A DNA stretch of 64,000 nucleotides from [Mycobacterium] nativiensis (lineage in GTDB: Bacteria; Actinomycetota; Actinomycetes; Mycobacteriales; Mycobacteriaceae): NCBI RefSeq assembly GCF_020172685.1, contig NZ_CP083986.1:3236895-3300894 (forward strand), read 5' to 3'. Of the stretch, positions 17,793-25,897 are shown in pieces. The number at the start of each line of letters is the position of its first letter. The first letter of the stretch is position 1. The notes beneath the pieces were generated by a model, which had not been told where the DNA came from, made no database searches, and saw only the letters and a program-made list of their open reading frames with translations. A program made the position numbers and the translations under genes.

Positions 17793-18035
17793 CTACCGGT
17801 CGGTGTCCACCACGTCCACGCGGATGCCGCGTCCGCCGATACCGGCGACGAGGGTGCGCAACGCAGTGGCCGTGCGACCGCCGCGACCGATCACCTTGCC
17901 CAGGTCATCGGGGTGGACGTGCACCTCGACGGTGCGTCCGCGCCGATTGGTCACCATGTCGACCTGGACGTCATCGGGGTTGTCGACGATGCCGCGCACC
18001 AGGTGCTCGACGGCATCTGCCACCACTGCACTCAT
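17793..18035 (-). CDS. khpA: KhpA, KH-domain RNA-binding protein
   Basis: The 80-residue protein is essentially one KH domain with the GxxG loop in [15 protein letters not shown]. KhpA proteins bind RNA with low sequence specificity and, with KhpB/Jag, influence cell elongation in several Gram-positive bacteria; the mycobacterial partner is not in this window. The length, the start [23 protein letters not shown] and the position between rpsP and rimM match Rv2908c. The gaps to rpsP and rimM are 8 and 11 bp, so a single operon is likely. Confidence 0.95.
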   Translation of the reverse strand: MSAVVADAVEHLVRGIVDNPDDVQVDMVTNRRGRTVEVHVHPDDLGKVIGRGGRTATALRTLVAGIGGRGIRVDVVDTDR

Positions 18036-18043
18036 GGCCGCGA

Positions 18044-18553
18044 TCAGCTCTCGGTCGCCGACTCGGCGGCCTCAGCAGCGGGCTCGGTCTCGGCAGCGGC
18101 GTCGGCCTTGGCGGCCGGAGCCTCGTCGGCCTTGGCCTCGTCGGCCTTGTCCGCCTTCTTGGCCGGCGCCTTCTTCTTCTTGGCGGTGGTGGCCTCGGTG
18201 GTCGGGCCGCCCTCGGCCTCGGCCAGCGCGGCGTTGAACAGCTCCAGCTTGCTCGGCTTGGCCGCCTTGACCTTCAGTCGGCCCTCGGCGCCGGGCAGGC
18301 CCTTGAACTTCTGCCAGTCACCGGTGATCTTCAGCAGCTTGAGTACGGGCTCGGTGGGCTGAGCACCGACCGACAGCCAGTACTGAGCGCGCTCCGAGTC
18401 GATCTCGATCAGGCTCGGCTCTTCCTTCGGGTGGTAGCGACCGATCACCTCGATGGACCGGCCGTTCCGGCGGGTGCGGGCGTCGGCGATCGCGATGCGG
18501 TACTGCGGGTTGCGGATCTTGCCGAGGCGGGTGAGCTTGATCTTGACAGCCAT
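18044..18553 (-). CDS. rpsP: 30S ribosomal protein S16 with long Ala/Lys/Glu tail
   Basis: S16 is an early 30S assembly protein. Residues 1-85 are the standard fold, starting [20 protein letters not shown] with [19 protein letters not shown]. Residues from about 105 to 169 form a low-complexity tail rich in Ala, Lys, Asp and Glu, an extension typical of mycobacterial S16. It heads the rpsP-khpA-rimM-trmD operon. The 166 bp upstream (18554-18719) presumably carry the promoter and leader. Confidence 0.97.
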   Translation of the reverse strand: MAVKIKLTRLGKIRNPQYRIAIADARTRRNGRSIEVIGRYHPKEEPSLIEIDSERAQYWLSVGAQPTEPVLKLLKITGDWQKFKGLPGAEGRLKVKAAKPSKLELFNAALAEAEGGPTTEATTAKKKKAPAKKADKADEAKADEAPAAKADAAAETEPAAEAAESATES

Positions 18554-18719
18554 GAACTACTCCTGCGATATCACGCTGCAATTCAGCAATATGGGCGGGT
18601 TTGCCCACATCCGGTTTTGCCTCGCGTGTTCCGTCGGCCGCGGCGAACCCCGACAGGGTCACATCTCACGGCGACAGCCGCCCATTGTGCCAGAACCGGC
18701 CCGTTGCGCAGAAATCGCC

Positions 18720-19139
18720 TCAGGGCAGCTTCTCGAAACACTTGGTCTCGACCCGGCGGCTCATCCGCCAGCCGTCGGCGGTGCGGGCGAAGTCGTCGTC
18801 GTACCAGAGGCCCAGCAGCATGGTCGCCGGGGTCTCGCCGGCGAACACCATCGGGTTGAAGCAGAAGGTGCGCGCGGTGGCGGTGTCGCCGTCGACGCGG
18901 ATCGACGGCAGGCCGAGCATGTGGGCGTAGCCGGCGAAATTCGGCAGCACCTCCGCCAGCCAGGCCTTCACCTGCGGGTAGTGCCCGTCGATACCGCCCA
19001 TCGCCCGATAGTCGATATAGGCGTCGCCGGTGAACACCGCGTCGAGGTCATCGAAGTTGCGGGTGTCAATGGCGGTGGAGTAGTCGACCAGCAGCTGCTG
19101 GATCTGCCACCGGTCCGACATTTCGGCCTGACTCAACAT
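18720..19139 (-). CDS. SnoaL/NTF2-like protein (Rv2910c-like)
   Basis: This 139-residue single-domain protein has the SnoaL-like NTF2 fold. It opens with DRWQIQQLLVDYSTAIDTRNFDDLDAVFTGDAYIDY, the helix-strand pattern of the family, and closes with a sheet of VDGDTATARTFCFNP and GLWYDDDFARTADGWR. No specific function is known. ATG 19139 was chosen; ATG 19121 is possible, while a start at 19178 would run into the divergent dacB2 start. The 37-bp gap to dacB2 must hold both promoters or overlapping leaders. It matches Rv2910c by position and appearance. Confidence 0.85.
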   Translation of the reverse strand: MLSQAEMSDRWQIQQLLVDYSTAIDTRNFDDLDAVFTGDAYIDYRAMGGIDGHYPQVKAWLAEVLPNFAGYAHMLGLPSIRVDGDTATARTFCFNPMVFAGETPATMLLGLWYDDDFARTADGWRMSRRVETKCFEKLP

Positions 19140-19176
19140 TCCTCGATTCAACACCACGCCGGTAAGGTAACCGGCC

Positions 19177-20046
19177 ATGCGGAAAACTCTGGCCGCAATC
19201 GCGGCAGTTCTGGCCGTGCTCGCCGCTCCCGCGGTGACCGCCCCTGCCGACGTCGCACAACCGCTGGGGTCGGCGCCTGTCCCGGCCGGCCCGGCCCCGA
19301 ACTGGATCGTCGCCGACCTGGACTCCGGCCAGGTGCTGGCCGAACAGAACGGCTATGCGGTCACCCCACCGGCCAGCACCATCAAGGTGCTGCTCGCGCT
19401 GGTCGCGCTCGATGAGTTGAACCTCGAGGACACCGTGGTCGCCAGCCCGGCCGACACCGCCGTGGAGTGCAACTGTGTCGGGATCAAACCCGGCCACACC
19501 TACACCGCACACCAGCTGTTGGAGGGCCTGCTGCTGGTGTCGGGCAACGACGCCGCCAACGCCCTCGCGGACATGCTCGGCGGGCCGGAGGCGACCGTGG
19601 CGAAGATGAACGCCAAGGCCGAAGCCGTCGGCGCCACCAACACTCACGCCTCCACCCCCTCCGGGCTGGACGGGCCCGGCGGCCCCGGCGCGAGCACTCC
19701 GCACGACCTGGCCGCCATCTTCCGGGCGGCGATGGCCAACCCGGTGTTCGCCCAGATCACCGCGCAGCCGTCGGCGATGTTCCCCACCGAGGCCGGCGAG
19801 CGGCCGATCGTCAACATGAACGAGCTGCTGGCCCGCTACCCGGGCGCCTTCGGTGGCAAGACCGGCTTCACCGATGCCGCTCGCAAGACCTACGTCGGCG
19901 CGGCGGCACGCGACGGGCGCCGGCTGGTGGTCGCGATGATGTACGGGCTGATCCACGAGGGCGGCCCGACCTACTGGGATCAGGCCGGCGCCCTGCTGGA
20001 TTGGGGTTTCGCGCAGGGTCCGACGTCGGGCGTCGGCTCGCTCTAA
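19177..20046 (+). CDS. dacB2: D-alanyl-D-alanine carboxypeptidase DacB2
   Basis: This secreted penicillin-binding protein trims the terminal D-Ala of peptidoglycan stem peptides. The 289-residue protein has a signal peptide (1-21, cleavage near AVTA). The SxxK motif is Ser67-Thr-Ile-Lys70, the SxN motif is SGN (122-124) and the KTG is 228-230. It lacks a long C-terminal membrane-anchoring helix, so it may be soluble in the periplasm-like space. It matches Rv2911. A near-perfect inverted repeat just past the stop may end its transcript. The H37Rv neighbours Rv2912c-Rv2914c (including pknI) are absent here. Confidence 0.94.
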   Translation: MRKTLAAIAAVLAVLAAPAVTAPADVAQPLGSAPVPAGPAPNWIVADLDSGQVLAEQNGYAVTPPASTIKVLLALVALDELNLEDTVVASPADTAVECNCVGIKPGHTYTAHQLLEGLLLVSGNDAANALADMLGGPEATVAKMNAKAEAVGATNTHASTPSGLDGPGGPGASTPHDLAAIFRAAMANPVFAQITAQPSAMFPTEAGERPIVNMNELLARYPGAFGGKTGFTDAARKTYVGAAARDGRRLVVAMMYGLIHEGGPTYWDQAGALLDWGFAQGPTSGVGSL

Positions 20047-20067
20047 CCCCGCGGCCCTAAACCCGCG

Positions 20068-20122
20068 ACCGTGCAGAATTGTCCGGCATTTCCCCAGGTC
20101 GGCCCGAACAACTCTGCACGCT
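20068..20122. terminator. Inverted repeat between convergent dacB2 and amidohydrolase
   Basis: The left arm 20068-20086 (ACCGTGCAGAATTGTCCGG) pairs with the right arm 20104-20122 at 16 of 19 positions across a 17-base loop. It lies in the 86-bp gap between two convergent genes, as expected for a bidirectional terminator; no U-tract follows. The GTGCAGA...TCTGCAC core could instead belong to a dispersed mycobacterial intergenic repeat or a protein site. Confidence 0.55.
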
Positions 20123-20132
20123 CGGCGCTGGG

Positions 20133-21200
20133 TCAGTACACCCGGCCGCGCAGCATCACCAGATCGGGACGCCCGAGTACCTCGGGGCCGCTGCGCGGGT
20201 CGTCGGCGAAGCACAACAGGTCGGCTGGGGCGCCATGCTCCAGAACGGGTGCCCCCAGCCAGCGCCGGGCATCCCAGCAGGCCGCGCCCAGCGCCTCGGT
20301 CCGACTCAGGCCCACCCCGGACAGGGCGTCGACCTCGTCGGCGATCCGGCCGTGGGCCACCATGCCACCGGCATCGGTGCCGGCATAGATCGGCACGCCG
20401 GCCTCGCGGGCGGCGCCGATCCGAGACCGGCAGGTGGCGTGCAACGCGCGCATGTGCGCGGCGTAGGTCGGGTACTTGGCCGCCGAATCGGCGATCCCCG
20501 GGAAGTTGTCGATGTTGATCAGGGTCGGCACCAGCGCCGTGCCGTTAGCCAGCATCAGCTCGATGAGGTCGTCGGTGAGCCCGGTGCCGTGCTCGATGCA
20601 GTCGATCCCGGCGTTGATCAGGCCGGGTAGCGCATCCTCGCCGAAGACGTGCGCGGTGACCCGGGCGCCGTTGGCGTGCGCGGCGTCGATGGCCGACTTC
20701 AGCACGTCGTCGGACCACAGCGGCGCCAGGTCGCCGACACCCCGGTCGATCCAGTCCCCCACCAGCTTCACCCAGCCGTCGCCCGCACGGGCTTGGGCCG
20801 CAACGGCTTCCGGCAACTGGCTCTCGTCGTCGACGTCGAGCCCCAGCCCGGGTATGTAGCGCTTGGTGCGAGCCAGGTGCTGTCCTGCGCGGATGATGCG
20901 CGGCAGGTCGTCGCGGTCGTCGAAGCCGCGGGTGTCGATGGGCGAACCCGCATCCCGGATCAGCAGCACGCCGGCGCGCCGCTCGGTCTCGGCCTGGCGC
21001 AGCGCCTCCTCGGCGTCCACCGGGCCGCCGGGACCGATCCCGACGTGGCAGTGTGCGTCGACCAGGCCCGGGATCACCCAGCCGTCGGAGAAGACGGTCT
21101 CGGCCCCGTCGACCGGCTCGAGGCTGATCGCGCCGTCGACGATCCAGTACTCGACGGGCTGTTCATCGGGCAGCCCGCGGCCGCGAACGTGGAGCGCCAA
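20133..21200 (-). CDS. Metal-dependent amidohydrolase (Rv2915c-like)
   Basis: This 355-residue amidohydrolase-superfamily TIM barrel shows the metal ligands His-x-His in VDAHCHVGI. A Lys in GWVKLVGDW is the likely carbamylated bridging residue, with His in VTAHVFG and IEHGTG and Asp in YAGTDAGG. It resembles imidazolonepropionase/prolidase-type enzymes, but the substrate is unknown. A TTG start at 21200 is the best fit, right after the ffh stop; no ATG or GTG gives a better N-terminus. In H37Rv the gene also follows ffh, so co-transcription is likely. Confidence 0.85.
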   Translation of the reverse strand: MALHVRGRGLPDEQPVEYWIVDGAISLEPVDGAETVFSDGWVIPGLVDAHCHVGIGPGGPVDAEEALRQAETERRAGVLLIRDAGSPIDTRGFDDRDDLPRIIRAGQHLARTKRYIPGLGLDVDDESQLPEAVAAQARAGDGWVKLVGDWIDRGVGDLAPLWSDDVLKSAIDAAHANGARVTAHVFGEDALPGLINAGIDCIEHGTGLTDDLIELMLANGTALVPTLINIDNFPGIADSAAKYPTYAAHMRALHATCRSRIGAAREAGVPIYAGTDAGGMVAHGRIADEVDALSGVGLSRTEALGAACWDARRWLGAPVLEHGAPADLLCFADDPRSGPEVLGRPDLVMLRGRVY

Positions 21201-21201
21201 C

Positions 21202-22782
21202 TTACTTCTGGCCCGGGAAGTTCAGCTTGGACAGGTCGAAGTCGGCCAGCCCGGGCGGCAGCTCGTTGAGGCCTTCGGGCATCTGCGACAGGTCCGGGAA
21301 TCCGGCCGGCATGCCCACGGGCCCGCCGGGACCGAAAAGACCCTGCACTTTCGGCGGGGTGGGGCCGCGCTTCTTGCCGCCCTTCTTGCCGGCTTTGCCC
21401 TTCGCCTTTCGGGTGGCGCTCTTGCGGCCCATGCCGGGCAGGCCCAGACCGCCCATCATCGACGACATCATCTTGCGAGCCTCGAAGAACCGGTCGACGA
21501 GCTGGTTGACCTCCGACACACTCACCCCGGAGCCGTTGGCGATGCGCAGCCGGCGGGAGGCGTTGATGATCTTCGGGTCAGCCCGCTCGGCCGGTGTCAT
21601 GCCGCGGATGATGGCCTGCAGCCGGTCCAGGTGACTGTCATCGACGGCGGCCAGCGCGTCCTTCATCTGTCCGGCGCCGGGCAGCATGCCGAGCAGGTTG
21701 CCGATCGGGCCCATCTTGCGGATCGCCAGCATCTGCTCGAGGAAGTCCTCCAGCGTGAGCTCCCCGGTGCCGATCTTGGCCGCTGCCTCTTCGGCCTTCT
21801 GGGCGTCGAAGACCTGCTCGGCCTGCTCGATCAGGCTCAGGACGTCGCCCATGCCCAGGATGCGGCTGGCCATCCGGTCCGGGTGGAAGACGTCGAAGTC
21901 CTCCAGCTTCTCCCCGGTGGAGGCGAACAGGATCGGGGCGCCGGTGACCTCGCGCACCGACAGCGCCGCACCACCGCGGGCGTCGCCGTCGAGCTTGGTC
22001 AGCACCACGCCGGTGAAGCCGACGCCCTCGCGGAACGCGTCGGCGGTGGTCACCGCGTCCTGACCGATCATCGCGTCCAGGACGAACAGCACCTCGTCAG
22101 GCTGTACGGCCTCGCGGATGGCGGCAGCCTGGGCCATCATCTCCTCGTCGATGCCGAGGCGTCCGGCGGTGTCGACGATGACGACGTCGAAGTGCTTGGC
22201 CTTGGCCTCGGCCAGGCCCGCGGCGGCGACGGAGACCGGATCACCCGGGGCGTCTCCCCCGGCGCCGAGTGCATCTCCGGTGGGTGAGGTTCCCGGGTGG
22301 GGGGCAAACACCGTGACACCGGCACGCTCGCCGACGACCTGAAGCTGATTGACCGCGCCGGGACGTTGCAGGTCGCAGGCCACCAGCAGCGGCGTGTGGC
22401 CCTGGCCGCGCAGCCAGGTGGCGAGTTTGCCGGCCAGGGTGGTCTTACCCGCGCCCTGCAGACCGGCCAGCATGATGACCGTCGGCGGGGTCTTGGCGAA
22501 CGTGAGCGTGCGGGTCTGCCCGCCGAGGATGCCGATGAGCTCCTCGTTGACGATCTTGACGACCTGCTGGGCCGGGTTGAGCGCACCGGAGACCTCGGCG
22601 CCCTTGGCGCGGTCCTTGATCCGGCCGATGAAAGCCCGCACCACCGGCAGCGACACGTCGGCTTCCAGCAGCGCCAGCCGGATTTCCCGGGCGGTGGCGT
22701 CGATGTCGGCGTCGGTGAGACGCCCCTTGCTGCGCAGCCCCTGAAGAGCACCGGTCAACCGGTCGGACAGTGATTCGAACAC
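21202..22782 (-). CDS. ffh: Signal recognition particle protein Ffh
   Basis: Ffh is the SRP GTPase that binds 4.5S RNA and signal sequences and docks with FtsY. The 526-residue protein has the N domain (starting MFESLSDRLTGALQGL) and the G domain with GLQGAGKTTLAGKLA, DTAGRLG and TKLDGDARGG. The Met-rich M domain follows (DFLEQMLAIRKMG, GMLPGAG, RRLRIANGSG), with a basic KKGGKKRGPTPPK tail. Start GTG 22782. The G domain contains a small Gly/Asp/Pro insertion (LGAGGDAPGD). It matches Rv2916c; ftsY lies in this same window. Confidence 0.97.
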   Translation of the reverse strand: MFESLSDRLTGALQGLRSKGRLTDADIDATAREIRLALLEADVSLPVVRAFIGRIKDRAKGAEVSGALNPAQQVVKIVNEELIGILGGQTRTLTFAKTPPTVIMLAGLQGAGKTTLAGKLATWLRGQGHTPLLVACDLQRPGAVNQLQVVGERAGVTVFAPHPGTSPTGDALGAGGDAPGDPVSVAAAGLAEAKAKHFDVVIVDTAGRLGIDEEMMAQAAAIREAVQPDEVLFVLDAMIGQDAVTTADAFREGVGFTGVVLTKLDGDARGGAALSVREVTGAPILFASTGEKLEDFDVFHPDRMASRILGMGDVLSLIEQAEQVFDAQKAEEAAAKIGTGELTLEDFLEQMLAIRKMGPIGNLLGMLPGAGQMKDALAAVDDSHLDRLQAIIRGMTPAERADPKIINASRRLRIANGSGVSVSEVNQLVDRFFEARKMMSSMMGGLGLPGMGRKSATRKAKGKAGKKGGKKRGPTPPKVQGLFGPGGPVGMPAGFPDLSQMPEGLNELPPGLADFDLSKLNFPGQK

Positions 22783-23095
22783 GCCGCCAGCCTATAACTG
22801 CCCACATCGCGGGCGGGTAGGCGTAGCCGCAGGGGACACCGCGGCGCTATGCACGGCACACAACTTGTAACCACGGCGTTAGATAAATCGCACAGTTAAT
22901 GTGGCGATTCACGTCAATTAAAGAACTGTTTCAGACCTTTCACAGCCAGTGCATGTTCGTTAAGGATTCACACCCGTCCGCAAAGAAAATGTTAACGATC
23001 GACTCAATCAGTTCGATTTCTGCAACGCTTCACGGCATCGATAACCAGCCCGTCGGACCACTTAATTCTGGTTCGGTTCCCTGCGAGGAGGATGC
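22783..23095. promoter_or_regulatory. AT-richer upstream region of the PE/PPE pair
   Basis: This 313-bp gap lies between divergent ffh and the PE gene. From about 22860 to 23060 the sequence is clearly AT-richer than the surroundings, with ATAAATCG, TTAATG and AATTAAAG stretches. It ends with the strong ribosome binding site GAGGAGG a few bases before the PE ATG. I see no open reading frame or RNA gene. It probably contains the PE/PPE promoter and a long 5' leader. Confidence 0.5.
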
Positions 23096-23914
23096 ATGTC
23101 GTTTGTGAAAGCGCTCCCCGAGGCAATGACGTCGGCCGCGGGCCAACTGGCGGGCATCGGCGAAGCACTGACCGCCGAGAACGGCGCGGCGCTGGCCCCG
23201 ACCACCGTCATCGCCCCGGCAGGGACCGACCCGATATCCCAACTACAGTCGGCGCTGTTCGCGACCTACGGCAGCCTCTACCAGTCGATCAGCGACCAGG
23301 CGGCGGCCGTGCACCAGCAGCTTGTGCAGGTCCTCGGGCAGAACGCCGGTGCGTACTCCTCGGCCGAGGCGACCAACCAGGGCACGACGTCGCTGGACGC
23401 CGCGATCCAAGGGTTCCTGACCGACATCCTCGGTGTCCCGACCAGCGGCAGCTCTTCGGTGCTGTCCGGAAACGCCGCCAACATCGGCAACATCGGAATG
23501 GGCAACTGGGCCTCGGCCGGCTCGGCTCTGCTCGGCTTGGCCGGTGGCGGTCTGCTCGACTTTCCCGAAGAGGTTGCCCCCGAGGCCGCAGGTCTGGCCG
23601 GGTTGGAGCAGGCCGTACTGGCCGGATCGGCGGGACCGGCCGCGACACCGCTGGCTGCCGGGGTGGCACAGGCCACCACTGTCGGCGCCTTGTCCACACC
23701 GCCGAGCTGGGCCGGCGAAGGCGTTGGCGCCACGTCCGCCACCCCGGCCCGTTTGGCGGCCACGAGCATGGTCGCCCCGCAGCCCGTGCCCGGTATGGCG
23801 GCCGTGCCGGCCGCCTTGCCGGCAGCGGGATCGGGCGACCGCGGCGTCGGGAGATTCGGCGCGCCGCGGTACGGCACCAGGCCCGCCGTCGTGCCCAAGT
23901 CGAAGGCCTTCTAG
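23096..23914 (+). CDS. PE protein with a PPE-SVP-like C-terminal tail
   Basis: The 272-residue protein has a PE domain at about 1-95: it starts MSFVKALPEAMTSAAGQLAG and carries the type VII secretion signal Tyr87-x3-Glu91 (YSSAE). A linker with NIGNIGMGNWASAGS resembles PPE spacer repeats. The tail has STPPSWAGEG and ends PRYGTRPAVVPKS, matching the C-terminal SVP pattern usually found on PPE proteins, including the next gene. PE/PPE pairs are co-secreted heterodimers exported by ESX systems. The 39-bp gap to the PPE gene and shared strand indicate one operon. The ESX system used cannot be read here. Confidence 0.88.
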   Translation: MSFVKALPEAMTSAAGQLAGIGEALTAENGAALAPTTVIAPAGTDPISQLQSALFATYGSLYQSISDQAAAVHQQLVQVLGQNAGAYSSAEATNQGTTSLDAAIQGFLTDILGVPTSGSSSVLSGNAANIGNIGMGNWASAGSALLGLAGGGLLDFPEEVAPEAAGLAGLEQAVLAGSAGPAATPLAAGVAQATTVGALSTPPSWAGEGVGATSATPARLAATSMVAPQPVPGMAAVPAALPAAGSGDRGVGRFGAPRYGTRPAVVPKSKAF

Positions 23915-23953
23915 CGACCCGCCCCGCCCCGCCAACGAGAATGGGATACCCAC

Positions 23954-25135
23954 ATGTCTTTCGATTTCGGAGCGCTACCCCCGGAGATCGTGTCTGCGTG
24001 GATGTACAGCGGAGCCGGATCCGGGCCACTGATGTCGGCCGCCTCGGCGTGGAGCGCACTGGCCACCGAGCTCGAATCATCGGCGGCGTCCGCCCATTCG
24101 GTGATCTCCGAGCTGTCCGGCGAGCAGTGGACGGGGCCGGCGGCGACGACGATGACCGCCGCCGTAGCGCCGTACCTGGCGTGGCTGCACACCACCTCGG
24201 CAGCCGCCCAACATGCCAGTTCGCAGGCGATGGCCTCGGCGGCAGCCTTCGAGGCCGCCCACGCGGCAACGGTGCCCCCGCCGGTGATCGTCGCCAACCG
24301 GGCGCAGTTGGCGGCACTCGTGGCGTGGAACCTGCTGGGGCAGAACACACCGGCGATCCTGGCCACCGAAGCCCACTACCTGGAGATGTGGGCACAGGAC
24401 ACCCTGGCCATGCTGGGCTACAGCACCGCATCGGCCAATGCGGCGGCGTTGTCGCCGATCTCTCCGGCGCCGCAGCCGACCAACCCCGCCGGGTCGGCAC
24501 TCGCCAGTGCCAGTGCGGCCGGCGGTCTCCAACAGGAGTTGACCCAAGCGCTCACAACCCTGCAGGGGACGCTGCAGACGGTGGCCTCACCGTTGGGATC
24601 GTCAACGGCGACGGCCATGTCACTCGGGGACGCGGTCGACCTCTTCCTTGGCACGCCGTTGTTCTCCAACGCCATCAACGGCGGCGTGAACACGGCGGCG
24701 TGGTTTGTGTGTACCGCGATCCCGACGGCGGTGTCGCTGGGCCACACTCTGGCCTTGGCGGGCCCGGCCAGCCTGGCATCCGACGTCGTCGGCGCCGAAG
24801 GTCTTGCGGCCGGACTGGGCCCGGCTGTCCTGGCCGGCATGATGCAGCCGGCGGGCGCGGTGGCTTCCGGCGCAGCGCCGGTGTTGGCGGGACTGGGCCA
24901 GGCGTCCAGCGTCGGCGGGATGTCGGTCCCGGCCGCCTGGTCGGGGGCGGCGGGCACCGAGGTCGCCGCATCGACCGGTTCGGGCTGGACCGCCGCCGCC
25001 GAGGAGACCGCACCGATGCACGCCGTACCGGCGGGGATGGGCTCGGCTTCCTCGGCCGGACGCTCCGGCTTCGGTTCGGGTATGCCCCGCTACGGCGTCA
25101 AGCCGACAGTGATGCCCAAACAGGTATTCGTGTGA
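23954..25135 (+). CDS. PPE family protein, SVP subgroup
   Basis: The 393-residue protein has a PPE domain at about 1-175: it starts MSFDFGALPPEI and shows the EspG-binding helical region and the WxG turn Trp59-Thr-Gly61 in EQWTG. The middle is Ala/Gly-rich with GDAVDLFLGTPLFSNAINGG. The tail has SVGGMSVPAAW and ends PRYGVKPTVMPK, the SVP subgroup signature. It should pair with the upstream PE protein and be exported by an ESX system to the cell surface. Its 3' end overlaps a small gene on the other strand by 38 bp. Confidence 0.93.
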   Translation: MSFDFGALPPEIVSAWMYSGAGSGPLMSAASAWSALATELESSAASAHSVISELSGEQWTGPAATTMTAAVAPYLAWLHTTSAAAQHASSQAMASAAAFEAAHAATVPPPVIVANRAQLAALVAWNLLGQNTPAILATEAHYLEMWAQDTLAMLGYSTASANAAALSPISPAPQPTNPAGSALASASAAGGLQQELTQALTTLQGTLQTVASPLGSSTATAMSLGDAVDLFLGTPLFSNAINGGVNTAAWFVCTAIPTAVSLGHTLALAGPASLASDVVGAEGLAAGLGPAVLAGMMQPAGAVASGAAPVLAGLGQASSVGGMSVPAAWSGAAGTEVAASTGSGWTAAAEETAPMHAVPAGMGSASSAGRSGFGSGMPRYGVKPTVMPKQVFV

Positions 25136-25445
25136 CGGCTGCCGGGGCGACCCCGTGCTCGCCGGTCCGAGCGGGGACCTCGCCGTCCATCTGCGGCTCG
25201 GGTACGCGGGCCGGTGGCCGCCGGTGCCCCGGACAGGTGCGGTAACGGATGCAGCCGCAGTTCAGGCCGATGATGCAGGCCTGAGGACCACCGGAGACCG
25301 CACTGGGCGCCGGCACCACGCTACTGACGGGAGTGGTCGCCACCGTCATCCCGACCGGCACCGCTCCGACACCACTGAGACCGGCCGCCAAGACCACGCC
25401 GGCAACACCGAACGACGCAGGCATCACCCTGCCGCAATGCTTCAT
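25098..25445 (-). CDS. Small secreted Cys-containing protein, unknown function
   Basis: The predicted 115-residue protein starts MKHCGRVMPASFGVAGVVLA, a short basic N-region and hydrophobic core ending near GAVPVG, so a Sec signal peptide is likely. The mature part contains the cysteine cluster ACIIGLNCGC...RTCPG, able to form two disulfides. ATG 25445 follows AGGAA by five bases; a GTG at 25448 is also possible. The gene is convergent with PPE and overlaps its end. The last 40 residues may be partly a by-product of that overlap. No function is recognised. Confidence 0.55.
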   Translation of the reverse strand: MKHCGRVMPASFGVAGVVLAAGLSGVGAVPVGMTVATTPVSSVVPAPSAVSGGPQACIIGLNCGCIRYRTCPGHRRPPARVPEPQMDGEVPARTGEHGVAPAAVTRIPVWASLSA

Positions 25446-25897
25446 CACGATTCCTAATATTTCTTCCGTGTTTCGCCCAGCTCACACGCTACGCGCCATT
25501 CCTGTCAGCTCCCTGACTCCCGGCGGCCATGTGGGCGAACCTCCGGTAGGCCGCCGTCCGAAGACTCGATGCAGCTCAGTGCGTACGTGAAGCGGTCCGG
25601 GGCAGGCCGCACCGACCGAACCCAGTCGGCTCTCCGAACGGCCGAAAGTTGCACGGACCGCGAGATGCACACTCGTAGGAACATTTGGGGGACGACGGCC
25701 TTATTTTACTACGACCATCCAATTCCTTATTGGATAAATTCGTAGGCGCCCATACCCGATATACCGAAATTCCCGAAACCAGTGTTTCGATGGCGACGCC
25801 ATTCGATCGGCGCGCCGGAGGAACCGAAATCCACCGGGCCCACTCGAGGGCAGAAAAATGGCGGCCGCGACCGAAACAATGAGCGAAACGCACTGCG
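25446..25897. other. Intergenic region upstream of the small secreted gene, partly AT-rich
   Basis: This 452-bp stretch lies between the secreted-protein start and the glnD stop. I see no convincing gene. The segment from about 25690 to 25890 is AT-rich for this genome and contains the short hairpin CCAAT-TCCTT-ATTGG. Part of it must serve as promoter for the minus-strand secreted protein. The composition change could mark an insertion or deletion scar where H37Rv has Rv2917. Confidence 0.45.

Noticed and set aside
23092..25245. 717-codon plus-strand frame spanning both PE and PPE genes
   Set aside because: Arg/Gly-rich frame shifted relative to two genes with clear PE and PPE signatures.
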